Source: Hydrogenophaga sp. BPS33 (GTDB lineage: Bacteria > Pseudomonadota > Gammaproteobacteria > Burkholderiales > Burkholderiaceae_C). Taken from it: a stretch of 64,000 nucleotides of DNA. Positions within the stretch are counted from its first letter, which is position 1, and every line of letters starts with the position of its first letter. The stretch spans positions 124,001 to 188,000 of the forward strand of contig NZ_CP044550.1 in the NCBI RefSeq assembly GCF_009859475.1. The letters run 5' to 3'. A model generated the notes under the pieces. It saw only the letters and a program-made list of their open reading frames with translations, had not been told where the DNA came from and searched no databases. Below, piece by piece: positions 54,774 through 64,000 of the stretch. Both the position numbers and the translations under genes were made by a program.

Positions 54774-55769
54774 CTACTTGTCAAGAGATATCCCGGCTTT
54801 CTGGATCACCCCGCCCCATCTCTTGTATTCCGACTTCAGATAAACATCGAACTCCTCCGGCGAGAGGCCGCGGGCTTCGACACCCAGCTCCTTGAGCTTA
54901 TCCTGCACTTCGCGAAGCCCCAGCACCTGGCGAATCTCGTCGGCCAGCTTGTGCCTGATCTCGATCGGTGTCCCTGCCGGGGCCACGACCGCGTACCAGG
55001 GTCCCGAGACGATCGCCGGATAGCCAGCCTCGGCGAAAGTGGGAACGTTCGGCAGCACGGCGCTGCGCCTGGTGGAAGCGATAGCGATCGGGCGCAATTG
55101 CCCCGAAACGATTCGCGGCACAAGATTGATGGTGTCACCTATCATCAGGCTGACACGCCCCGCGAGAACATCGGTGAGCGCCGGCGGAAAACCCTGATAC
55201 GCGACATGCGTCAGCGCGGTGCCGGCCTGCTGGTTGATCAATTCGCCCGTGACATGGCCTGTCGTCCCGATGCCCTGAGTCGCGAATGTCATCTTTTCGG
55301 GATTGGCTTTGGCGAAGTTGCGCAGTTCCTCGAAGCTGGAAACCGGCAGCTGCCTGCTCGCGACGAGCACGTTCGGCGCCTCGACCACGACCGTCACGGG
55401 CGCAAATGTTGTCGCGTCGTACGGCAGGCGCTTCATCAGGAAGGGGTTGAGCACCAACGGCCCTTGCGCGGTGAAAAGTAGCGTGTACCCATCCGCCGGA
55501 GCCCTGGCCACAAGATCAGTACCGACCGTTCCACCGGCGCCCGTGCGGTTCTCCACCACGATCGGTTGATTCAGACGGGTTTCGAGGTGTCTGCCCACCA
55601 GGCGTGCCAGCACATCGATGGAACCGCCCGCCGTGAATGGAACGACGAACCGGACTGGCTTGGACGGCCACACCTCCTTGGTCTGGGCGTGCGCGTTGCA
55701 CAGGATGGCCGAGGCGAACAACGCCACGGCAAGCCTCAAGGAAATTCCACACTTCGATATCCGTTTCAC
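54774..55769 (-). CDS. Proximal TTT receptor, copy 2
   Basis: 331 residues from GTG 55769 with AAGGAGA upstream, same protein as in unit 1. The G-run near 55795 has one G fewer than in unit 1, which lengthens the open frame upstream but not the gene. Confidence 0.9.
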   Translation of the reverse strand: MKRISKCGISLRLAVALFASAILCNAHAQTKEVWPSKPVRFVVPFTAGGSIDVLARLVGRHLETRLNQPIVVENRTGAGGTVGTDLVARAPADGYTLLFTAQGPLVLNPFLMKRLPYDATTFAPVTVVVEAPNVLVASRQLPVSSFEELRNFAKANPEKMTFATQGIGTTGHVTGELINQQAGTALTHVAYQGFPPALTDVLAGRVSLMIGDTINLVPRIVSGQLRPIAIASTRRSAVLPNVPTFAEAGYPAIVSGPWYAVVAPAGTPIEIRHKLADEIRQVLGLREVQDKLKELGVEARGLSPEEFDVYLKSEYKRWGGVIQKAGISLDK

Positions 55770-55800
55770 AGCTGTCTCCTTGCGTACTGTCTTGGGGGCA

Positions 55801-57081
55801 CTATCGGGCATCGGGCACTGTTGCCGGATGGCTTCCCGCCTGTTCAGGTGTGATATCCATCGGAAGCAGAATGGCAATGGCGCGGTGCTTGTAGAGTTCG
55901 CCGCGCTTCGCCGCCGTCGGGACGGTTCCGTCATTTGCGAACTTCTTCGCAACCTCGAGGAGGCGTCTGCGGCATTTCACGATCGCGGTGTCCGAGGTAC
56001 CCAAGTGCTCCTTGGTCCGGTCTGCGATCGGCCCCTGGCTCTCCTGCACGGCGAGGTCCTGAAGTTGGGCACTCGGAATTCCGGTGAATGAGCCGCGTCT
56101 CTGCAGATCCCGATCCATCAGGTAATCGTTCGCGCGGTTCCCCTGCGGAATGTAGGTGCCCGGGATCAATCTCGCGTAATCCAGATTTCCAGTCTTGTAT
56201 TCCGCCAGCTCGTCACTGCCAAGAGGACGTCCGACGTGATAGCGGACGCGATACCACCAGCAGTTTTCGTCGTCGATGGCAATGAACAGATTGGCTCTGC
56301 ACACCAGCCCCTCGGCTGTGGGCACCAACACGTAGTTGGGCATCAACCACTGGGTGATGCGCCAGTAGTAGTTGCCGTTACCCCCGTCCCTTCGTGCGGA
56401 GATTCGCATTCCGAAGTCGGTGTCTTCGCAGAAGAACCGCGGCGCCCCATCCGCATCCCCGAATTCCTGAAGATTGCCCACGGCAAAGACGTCCTTCTCC
56501 ATCGGGGCCATGGAATGGTGCAGGAAGGTCAGGTGGGCCGTGTCGATACTGCCCTCGAGTGCCTGCAGATAGTTGCACTTCATCAGGCACTTGGAAACAT
56601 GGACGTTCTGCGGAGGAAGGCTCATGAATTCCATGTCGGGCAAAGCCGGCATGGACTCTTGCGGGCCGAGATACGCCCAGATGATGCCGCCCGCTTCCCG
56701 CACGGGATACGCCTTTGCACGCAGATTCGGGTTGCAGCGCATGGGGCTTCCTTGCGGTTCGCTGGGCATGTCGAGGATTTCACCCGCCACGCTGAACTTC
56801 CAGCCGTGATAGACGCAACGAAGACCGCCCTCCTCGTTGCGGCCGAAGAACAGGTCCGCGAGTCGGTGGGGGCAATGCGCGTCGAGCAACCCCACTTTGC
56901 CGCTGGAGTCGCGAAAGGCGACAAAGTCTTCCCCCATCAGCCGCACGCGAACCGGCGGACAGTCCGCTACGGGCAATTCCTCGGAGAGCAGCGCGGGCTG
57001 CCAAAACTGCCGGAACACCCGTCCCATGGCAGCGCCTGGACCCATCCGAGTCAAGGTCTCATTGCTCTCGGAATTCGACAT
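55801..57081 (-). CDS. Rieske oxygenase large subunit, copy 2
   Basis: 426 residues, identical to the unit 1 protein; intact Rieske and iron-binding motifs. Confidence 0.9.
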   Translation of the reverse strand: MSNSESNETLTRMGPGAAMGRVFRQFWQPALLSEELPVADCPPVRVRLMGEDFVAFRDSSGKVGLLDAHCPHRLADLFFGRNEEGGLRCVYHGWKFSVAGEILDMPSEPQGSPMRCNPNLRAKAYPVREAGGIIWAYLGPQESMPALPDMEFMSLPPQNVHVSKCLMKCNYLQALEGSIDTAHLTFLHHSMAPMEKDVFAVGNLQEFGDADGAPRFFCEDTDFGMRISARRDGGNGNYYWRITQWLMPNYVLVPTAEGLVCRANLFIAIDDENCWWYRVRYHVGRPLGSDELAEYKTGNLDYARLIPGTYIPQGNRANDYLMDRDLQRRGSFTGIPSAQLQDLAVQESQGPIADRTKEHLGTSDTAIVKCRRRLLEVAKKFANDGTVPTAAKRGELYKHRAIAILLPMDITPEQAGSHPATVPDAR

Positions 57082-57100
57082 ACCCGATCTCCTTCAAAAT

Positions 57101-57119
57101 TAGTAGCGGTTCGCTATTA
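57101..57119. promoter_or_regulatory. MarR-type operator, copy 2
   Basis: Same inverted repeat TAGTAGCG-GTT-CGCTATTA as in unit 1, overlapping the -10 of the oxygenase promoter. Confidence 0.65.
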
Positions 57120-57144
57120 TTGGGTCGTCGTTCATGGCTGTCAA
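57116..57144 (-). promoter_or_regulatory. Sigma-70 promoter of oxygenase operon, copy 2
   Basis: TTGACA-N17-AATAAT, as in unit 1. Confidence 0.65.
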
Positions 57145-57170
57145 CTGCGGTGGCCCCATAGAATCAACGG

Positions 57171-57650
57171 ATGCGTACCCCGAACAGCGTCCCTCTCGAA
57201 AACAGGATTTCCTACCGTTGTCTTTCGATCGCCACGCGCATCACGCGCTTTCTTGCGCCGAGGTGGAAGGATGAGTTCGGCCTGACGGTGATCGGTTGGC
57301 GAGTCATGGCGGTCATCGGTCGATTCGAGCCGATCTCTGCCAAGGAAGTGGCCGCGAGGACGAGCACGGACGCCTTCTTCGTTGCCCGCGCAATCGAAAA
57401 GCTGGTCGAACAGGGCTATGTCAAGAAGGCAGTGGACATGCATGACAGGAGGCGCCTGAGCTTGAGCCTGTCCACGCCCGGCAAAAAGGTCCACCGGCAC
57501 GTCGAGGCCATGATCAGTCAGGTGGAGGCCGACCTGCTTGCCGAAGTTTCGGCGGCGGATGCGAAGACTTTCTTCCACGTGATGTCGGTTCTCGGGGACC
57601 GCGCCGCACGACTGAGTGCTCCGGACGCTGCGTCCGGAGAAGCCGCCTGA
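57171..57650 (+). CDS. MarR-family regulator, copy 2
   Basis: 159 residues, identical to the unit 1 regulator. Doubling the regulator together with its operators keeps their ratio constant. Confidence 0.9.
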   Translation: MRTPNSVPLENRISYRCLSIATRITRFLAPRWKDEFGLTVIGWRVMAVIGRFEPISAKEVAARTSTDAFFVARAIEKLVEQGYVKKAVDMHDRRRLSLSLSTPGKKVHRHVEAMISQVEADLLAEVSAADAKTFFHVMSVLGDRAARLSAPDAASGEAA

Positions 57651-57677
57651 AGGCTCACATGTTTCGCGCTGCGCTGG

Positions 57678-58013
57678 TCATTGCGCCAGCACGCTGGCGA
57701 CACGCTCTTTCTCGGTGAGCGTTGGGCCACGGCGCGATCCAAGGAATTTCGCTTGGGCGTACTGCCCGATCAGAATGGTGAGTTCGACCCGCGGCATGAG
57801 CGCGAAAATCCGGTCATGCCACAGTGGCGCGCATTCAGGACGCGGCGGCAAGTCGCCTCCAGCACCTCGCCCGGGATAACACATCCCCATTGGAACGATC
57901 GCGCACTTGCGCACGTCATGGAACGTTGCGTCATCCACTCCCAGCCATTCGCGCAGGCGCTTGCCACTGGCGTCATTCCAGGGGACGCCGCTCCCATTCC
58001 TGTTGGCGGTCAT
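57678..58013 (-). pseudogene. Uracil-DNA glycosylase fragment, copy 2
   Basis: Same truncated central piece as in unit 1, lacking both conserved terminal motifs. Confidence 0.65.
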
Positions 58014-58026
58014 CGGACTGCTTCGG

Positions 58027-58896
58027 TCATGGTGGCTGCAAGATGAACGCACTACGACCTACCATTCGAACCCGGCCCTGACACACCAGCACCGCGGCCG
58101 CGATCAAGTTCGCGTCGAGCAGCTCGCGAGCCTTGGCCTCCCCGGCGTCCAGGGCGTCGTGCACCACGGTTTCCGGGAGAGCCGGTACGGCCACTGTCAC
58201 GAGGCGGTCGCCCAAGTCCGAATCCGGTTGCAACTCCCGGGCAGGCCGGCGAACGACAAGCGGGTGATCGACGTTGACCGCGTTGGCGACCGCTGTTGCG
58301 GCGGCGTCCGCCTGCGCAGCCGTCAATGCGAGGATGGTCACACTGTCCGCGATGCCGAGCGAGAAGCTCCGCCCCGGCCATCCACTCGTCGCAACACCAC
58401 GGACTGGGTTCGCGGCATCGATGTTCAGGTGGAGCCGTTTTCCGGGATCGTGTGCCGCGTGCGGATCAGAGATGTCGGGCACAACCGCAATGCGCATTCG
58501 TTCGCCCGCTTCAAGATGCAGGGCAATGTCGCCTCCGTTGTTGATGGCGGCTCGCCTGACACCGGCAGTCCGATAGAAATCCACGATTTCATCCGAGACG
58601 GATCCGGCCACGGCCGCCATCGGCGTGATGAAGTCGCGCGCGAATGGACGACAAGCGCTCCACATTCGCCGGGCGACAGGGCCCACCATCCCGCATTGGA
58701 CTCGCGGGTCGATCGCTTGCCGAAGGTCGGGAAGTTCGGCGACCAATTCCGGCAGGATCTGCCCGAAACGTGCCCAGGCCTTCGCGTGGGCTTCTTCGAT
58801 CACGGCGCTCTCGCCCAGCGCGAAGATCACCAGGTCGATGGGACCGTGCTGGAAGTGGATACGGCCCTGATCGAGCCGGCCGCATACAGGGCCCAC
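58027..58896 (-). CDS. UPF0280 (ApbE-like) protein, copy 2
   Basis: 289 residues from GTG 58896, identical to unit 1, again 1 bp after the stop of the truncated upstream gene. Confidence 0.75.
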   Translation of the reverse strand: MGPVCGRLDQGRIHFQHGPIDLVIFALGESAVIEEAHAKAWARFGQILPELVAELPDLRQAIDPRVQCGMVGPVARRMWSACRPFARDFITPMAAVAGSVSDEIVDFYRTAGVRRAAINNGGDIALHLEAGERMRIAVVPDISDPHAAHDPGKRLHLNIDAANPVRGVATSGWPGRSFSLGIADSVTILALTAAQADAAATAVANAVNVDHPLVVRRPARELQPDSDLGDRLVTVAVPALPETVVHDALDAGEAKARELLDANLIAAAVLVCQGRVRMVGRSAFILQPP

Positions 58897-58897
58897 G

Positions 58898-59046
58898 TCA
58901 TTCGCCGATCGTACGCACCTCGTAGCCCCGCGGCGGCGCCTGCAGTGCTGTCCGGGCACGGCTCAACGCGGCATCGACGGAAAACACCTGGTCGCTGTGG
59001 CCGCCGAAGTCGAGGTAGTCCGCCATGGTCATCGAGAATTCGATGG
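58898..59046 (-). pseudogene. C-terminal fragment of an unidentified gene, copy 2
   Basis: Same 49-codon tail, cut by IS1071 copy 3 at exactly the same base as in unit 1. Confidence 0.5.
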
Positions 59047-62000
59047 GGGGTCTCCTCGTTTTCAGTGCAATAAGTGACGGTACGAAAAGCTAGCACTGGC
59101 GCGGAGGTGGTGTTGGTAGATCGTTGATTTCATTGACTTTCCTGTTCACTTTCAAATCTGCGATTCGTGGCGTCAAACCGTGGTCGGTTTCATCCATTGG
59201 TGCCAGTTATCGATGCATTTGGCCGCGAAGGCAGGATTTTGGTCAGCATAGCGGTCAACCGGGAAGCGAAACACACCCCGCAAGTTGATGCTCTCCAGCC
59301 TGGTGGGCGCAATCTTCCCGATCAGTTCCGGTGGAATGACCTGGCGGCGGTTCGACCAGCGATCCAGGACCGCCTGCATCTGTGAGGTATTCCACGCCAT
59401 CACGATGTTGGCCATCAGGCTCAACGCATCGGCCACAGCCTGCATTTCATCGACACGTTTGGGCCTGCGCCGGGCTGATCCGGCCGGTATAAATGGCGCG
59501 CTTGAGGGCGTTAACAGCCTCGCCCCGATTGAGCACCCGGCGCAACTCGTTCCTGAAAGCGTCCTTGACAAAGTAGTCAGCCAAAAAACGCCGTACGCAG
59601 CAACCGCCCCAATTGCACGCCAGCCTCATAGATTGGATCGCCCCTGGGCGGCAGAACCGAACCGCGCAAGAGCTGCCACCGCACTGGCATGTCCGCTCAT
59701 GACCGAGGCTGCCAGGTGCACCAGACTATCCCAATGCTTTTCGATCAAAGCGACGTCGACATTGGCTTCGCACACCGCAGCGATTTCTGCGGGCACTTTG
59801 GTGCCGCGTGGCACAAAGAGGTGGCGCTGTTTGAGTTCCTTCAACCGCGGGCAAAGATCAAAACCAAGCAAACGGGCATGTGACATGGCAAAGTCGGTGT
59901 AGCCATGGGTATCCACAGCAAGCTGGGCTGGTCTCCAGCTTTTCTTGGCGGATGACACCTTCAATGGCCACGCCCGCCTGGCGCTCATTGAGCACAAAGG
60001 GCTGCGCATGGAAGATGCCCCACCGGTCTTTTACATGGGAGTAGATTCCAATGGAAGGTGTGTTGCGCCGAGGATCAAGCCGGGCTTGCCACACCCGTTT
60101 GGTGGTCTCCATGTCATCATGTCAGAAGATGCCAAATCGGACCGCCCCCAGGTGGCGGCAATCGGGTGTCGCTGCATGAATTCCAGCACAGCCTGGCAGG
60201 CCTGGCTCAGACGCCGTTCGTCCCGCGCCCAGCGCATGGCCTGGCGAATGCTGGTGGCAGACAATTGCGGAATCATGCGCGCGCATTCGACCGCAGTCAG
60301 ACTGGTGCCGTGGGCCATGATGCCGGCATAGACCATCAGCAGCTCGTCGGTAGAGCGCGGCTCACGTCCGAGCATGATCCAGCTAAAGCGCACCTGGGCG
60401 TCAACGGCCAGAATCACTTCCGGCAATTGAACCTCACCGATGCGGTGATCCAAAGCCGCGCGCAGCTTGGTCACTTCTGGGTCTTCGTCCTCTGCGGGCA
60501 ATGGCGACAAATGGAGTTCATCATCCACGCGCAGTACGCCACTGCGGGCTGCAGCGGCCACCGCATCGACACCGGCAGTTACTCTGGCCAGCAAAGGCTT
60601 CAAGAAAGTGGCAGCCTTGCTGGGTAACGATAGACGGGCATAGTGTTTCTTGGACTCTGCCTGCCAACGCTCGTCCGTGAAGAACAAGCGCGCACGACCC
60701 CGAAAGCTCAGGCTGTGCTCAATCCAGACCGAGCCATTGCGCACCGCGCGGCGCAGGGCAAACAGGGTGGCCACCTCCAACGCCTGAAACGCCCGTTCCC
60801 GGTCTGGGCTGGAGATCGAAACCTGCCAGATCATTCCCAGACTTGGTGCCACCACTTCAACTGGCAGCTTTCTGGATCCTTTGAGATATAAAGCTTGCAG
60901 CTTGGCAAGGTACTCGATGGCAGGATGCTCGCCGGTGGCCTGCCAGGGCAGCTTTGCAATGGCGACGAGCAACGACCGCACGGGGCGAATTCCATCAATC
61001 AATCCCTCGCGGACCAGGGAGGCCCTGCTCGGTGGTTTGCGTTTCTGGGTTTCGGTGATCAAGGCTTCAAGACGGGCACGCAACTCAGCATCTGGCACCG
61101 CACCTTGCGCGCTCAAGGCAACAAGTTCGCCGAGCAGCGTTTTGTACATTGCGGCCCAATTGACGGTAGCGGGGACATCGGCGGCAGCCTGACGCCACAG
61201 ATCGGCGATCCGGCGCTGCACCATAAGGATCAACTGGTCTGTGGTGGTGAACAGGCAATACCGAAGAAAGCATGCGACCTCCACGGTGCGCGCTGGCTCT
61301 TTGATCTTGGCTCCGGCTGAGGGCGGCCTGGAGACAAGTCGGCGCGCGTAGCGGCGCAAGATGAGATCGGGGATGTCTGCCAGGTGCTTATGAACGTCCA
61401 GCGTGTAAAGCAGGTCGATGCGCTCCAGTACCTCGCTGATTTGGCGGGTTGAGTGTTTCGCCGGTGCAGCCCATAGCCAACTCTGCTGGGTTTGTCCATC
61501 TGGGCGCAGCTCTGAAACTGAGGCTCGCCAGCGATCAAGTGTTGCTGGATCAACGCTGGCGGCGATGGCGGTGCCTGTTTCAACTTCAAGCTGGGCAAGT
61601 GCCGCCGCAATCAGTGTCCGAATTGCCCGCTCGTGCACGATCACCAGCTTGTTCTTGTACAGCCATTGACGCGCCCGCACGAGTAGCTGATCGCGGTCGG
61701 CGCAGCGCGCCACTTCGTCGCGCAGTTCACGTACCAGTGAGCGGCGCTGGTGCTCGCTCATCCACTGGAATCCAAGGACCGTGCAGGCTACTTGTTGGTG
61801 ATCGAATAGCGTGCGCCCGCGTTCATACATGGCTCTCAGCGAGGCGACTTCTGGTGCTGCAATGCCAAGCTCGTTGCCAAGGTGGCGCCACAAGGCTACT
61901 GGAATTACCCGAAAGGCACCGAGCAAACGCCCACTCATGCGCAGGAAACCAATATGGAGCGCCAGACCAAGCTTGTGGGAATCACCTCGGCGTGCATTGA

Positions 62001-62254
62001 TTGCGTCGCGCTCGGCACCATCGAAGGTGAAAAATGCCTTCATCTCGAAGTCGCTGATATCGCGGGGGAGCCCACGCATCCCCAAAAACGTTGTGTGCCA
62101 ACCCTGCATCGTGAACCTCAAAAGTGGGAGGCCACCATACCCGTTTACAAAGCGAACAGGAAAGTCAATGAAATCAACGGTCTACCCAGACCACCCCCGC
62201 GCCAGTGCTAGCTTTGCGTACCGTCACTTATTGCACTGAAAACGAGGAGACCCC
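59047..62254 (-). mobile_element. IS1071 copy 3
   Basis: 3,208 bp, 4 bp longer than copies 1 and 2 because of five single-base insertions and one deletion, all between 59237 and 60115. Ends and orientation are the same. Confidence 0.9.
59190..62121 (-). pseudogene. tnpA: IS1071 transposase, copy 3, multiply frameshifted
   Basis: The N-terminal 675 or so residues (62121 down to about 60115) match copies 1 and 2. The catalytic C-terminal part is broken by six single-base indels: extra T near 59240, G near 59463, A near 59588, C near 59644, G near 59930 and a missing G near 60113. All are in short homopolymers, which points to sequencing or assembly error as much as to real decay. Confidence 0.85.
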
Positions 62255-62543
62255 CAGAAACTCCTTGTGGGTTTGGCGGCGGCAACGAGTTCGACATCCA
62301 GCGACGGTGTGAGCAGCTCGTGCGATCGCGGGCCGTATGCCGCTTCCGCCCACTCGTAGGAAGTGCCGACCTCGTTCGCGAACGACTGCACGGTGGGAAC
62401 GCGATTCGCTTGGCTCCATCGCGCCGCGTTAACGATCTGGGCGACATAACGGTCCACCAGGTCCGGCCGCTCCTTCACAAGCTGCGCGCTCACTGTCAGC
62501 GTGGCGGGCTGCTGGTTGCTGCCGCGAACGTGGGGGTCGGGGT
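62255..62543 (-). pseudogene. ABC substrate-binding protein fragment, copy 3
   Basis: Same fragment and same junctions as in units 1 and 2. Confidence 0.6.
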
Positions 62544-63449
62544 GGTCGCCCCATCGACCTCTTCCCGCGCAAGGCATGGTGCCGCCTCGCCACGCGCCAT
62601 GCGAAGAACCTGCTGTCCGAGGACATGCTGCCGCATGACCGGGCCGGCCACCCGCGGCTGCGCGAAGCCGTCGCCAATCGCGTGAGGCTCGTGCGCGGCG
62701 GTGTGCAGGTCGTCCCGTTTCCGTGCATGGCAGGGAGCACCGCCGCCCTGCCTTCGGCGAAGCTCGCCATCTGTTGCCCGGCCGACTTTGCGTTCACGGG
62801 CGAGCCATGGAGCGCGGACGCGCTCGCGGAGCTGGTCGGGTGGTCGCGCAAGCACGCGGGCTGGCTGGTCGAAGACGACCGTGACCTCGACCTGTACGAA
62901 ACGGGCCCGCATGAAGCGGTCCTTGCCCGGGGCGCAAGCGCCGAACGAACGATCTATCTCGGCTCGTTCGAGCGCAGCGTGTTCCCCGAGGTGGGCTGCG
63001 GCTTCATCGTCGCTCCCCACGAACTGGTCCAGTCTTTCTCCGCCGCTGCGCAGCAGCAGGCGTACAACTCGCCGCTGCAGATGCAGCGCACGCTGTTTGA
63101 TTTCATCACGCAAGGCTATATCGGGCGTCACGCCAACCGGCTTCGCAAAGCCCATGGGGAGCGGCGCAAGGCGGCGCTGGCGGCCTTGCGCAGGGGCGCT
63201 TTCACGGGAGATCTCTCGTTCCAGGCCGCGGGTTCCTACCTGGTGGCGAGCTTTCGAAACGTGAGCGAACCGGGGCTGCTGGAACGCGCTCTCGAAGAAA
63301 ATCGCGTCGGGGCGCGCGTGCTTGCGCGTCCAGGCAGGCGTGAGCAGCTGCTGCTGGTGGGCTATGCAGGCGCGCCGCGTGAAGAGCTCTTCGCCGCGAT
63401 CGGCGTGCTCGACGCGCTGCTTACGCGATCTTGCCGCCGAGTGACTTGA
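62544..63449 (+). pseudogene. MocR-type aminotransferase remnant, copy 3
   Basis: Same remnant as in units 1 and 2, without further damage. Confidence 0.6.
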
Positions 63450-64000
63450 CGACCGCCGCCCACTTTTTCATGTCGGCCTGGATGAACGCGTCGAACTGCG
63501 CCGGCGTGGATGCGGCCGGCACCATGCCCTGGGTCGCCATCCAGGAAGACACGGCGGGGTCTTCCATCGCTTTCTTGATGGCCTGGTGGATCTGGGCCAA
63601 CACCGCGGGCGGCGTTGCCCGTGGCGCGATGACCCCGAAGTAGCTTTCCACGTTGAATCCCTTCACCGTGTCCCCGATCGGGGCGGCGTCGGGGAAACCG
63701 GGGAGCCGCCGCGGTCCGGCCGGCGCCACCAGCTTCACGCGGCCCGCTTGCACCATCGGCAGTTGGGAAATGAACGAGTCGAAGAGCAGCGTGAGCCGGC
63801 CGCCGATCAGGTCCTGCTGCGCGGGGGCGCTGCCCTTGTAGGGCACGTGAACCAGGTCCACGCCGGCCAGCTGGTTCAGCATCAGGCCGGCGAGGTGCGA
63901 CGTCGAACCGAGTCTCGCCGAGCCGTAGCTCAGCGTCTTCGGGTTCTTCTTCGCATAGGCGACGAGTTCCGCAACGTTGTTCACGGGCAGGCTGGGTGTG
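63421..64000 (-). CDS. Distal TTT receptor, copy 3, partial
   Basis: The C-terminal 190 or so residues of the receptor, cut by the window end. It has the intact reading (GAGCCGCCGCGG) as in unit 1, not the frameshift of unit 2. Confidence 0.85.
   Translation of the reverse strand, partial: TPSLPVNNVAELVAYAKKNPKTLSYGSARLGSTSHLAGLMLNQLAGVDLVHVPYKGSAPAQQDLIGGRLTLLFDSFISQLPMVQAGRVKLVAPAGPRRLPGFPDAAPIGDTVKGFNVESYFGVIAPRATPPAVLAQIHQAIKKAMEDPAVSSWMATQGMVPAASTPAQFDAFIQADMKKWAAVVKSLGGKIA

Larger units (their letters stand above)
48238..59046. repeat. Tandem unit 2
   Basis: 10,809 bp, nearly identical to unit 1 with the few differences listed for that unit. Gene content and order are the same. Confidence 0.95.
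59047..64000. repeat. Tandem unit 3, incomplete at window end
   Basis: Third repeat of the 10.8-kb unit: IS1071 copy 3 plus the first 1.7 kb of cargo, cut by the window boundary. How many more units follow is not visible. Confidence 0.9.

Overview
The window looks like part of a large accessory replicon, most likely a catabolic plasmid, from a GC-rich betaproteobacterium of the Comamonadaceae/Burkholderiales type. The pointers are three full-length IS1071 copies (a Tn3-family element typical of xenobiotic-degradation plasmids in that group), orphan tripartite-tricarboxylate (Bug/TctC) receptors, a KfrA-like protein, a ParB-like plasmid regulator and an actin-type ParM partition operon. I see no rRNA, tRNA, CRISPR array, relaxase, type IV secretion genes or replication initiator gene.

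Region 1 (about 0-24 kb) is an accessory region rich in defence and addiction genes: an ABC-3C-like effector with a nuclease motif at the left edge, a DUF3883 protein, a frameshifted DUF3800 gene, a two-gene minus-strand operon (RloC-like ATPase with zinc hook and candidate anticodon-nuclease triad, then a DUF4238/SEC-C protein), a ParB fragment, a CoiA-like nuclease, KfrA, a RelE-type toxin-antitoxin pair, an AbiE-type type IV toxin-antitoxin pair, and a methyltransferase-fold/HNH endonuclease pair. Many small hypothetical genes lie between them.

Region 2 (24-37 kb) holds an IS3-family (IS407-like) element that splits a 269-codon gene and carries a clean 4-bp target duplication, then plasmid housekeeping genes: a ParB-type HTH protein surrounded by three 16-bp palindromes, a PAS histidine kinase, an XRE-type regulator, a tyrosine recombinase, a 1.5-kb non-coding zone with DnaA boxes and a parC-like cluster of GGCCCA palindromes, and a parM/parR-like operon closed by a strong terminator.

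Region 3 (37.4-64 kb) is a tandem array of a 10,809-bp unit, two complete units plus the start of a third. Each unit is one 3,204-bp IS1071 plus 7.6 kb of cargo. The cargo is a MarR-controlled operon for a Rieske oxygenase, its reductase and two periplasmic TTT receptors, flanked by gene fragments (ABC substrate-binding protein, MocR aminotransferase domain, uracil-DNA glycosylase, an unidentified C-terminus) and an intact UPF0280 gene. All IS copies point the same way, so unequal recombination between direct repeats would explain the amplification and would raise the dosage of the oxygenase operon. No dehydrogenase or ring-cleavage gene is in the unit, so it supplies uptake receptors and a first oxidation step only; the substrate cannot be named from sequence.

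Several genes carry single-base frameshifts, and the third IS1071 has six homopolymer indels within 0.9 kb; these may be decay or sequencing/assembly error and are marked as such.
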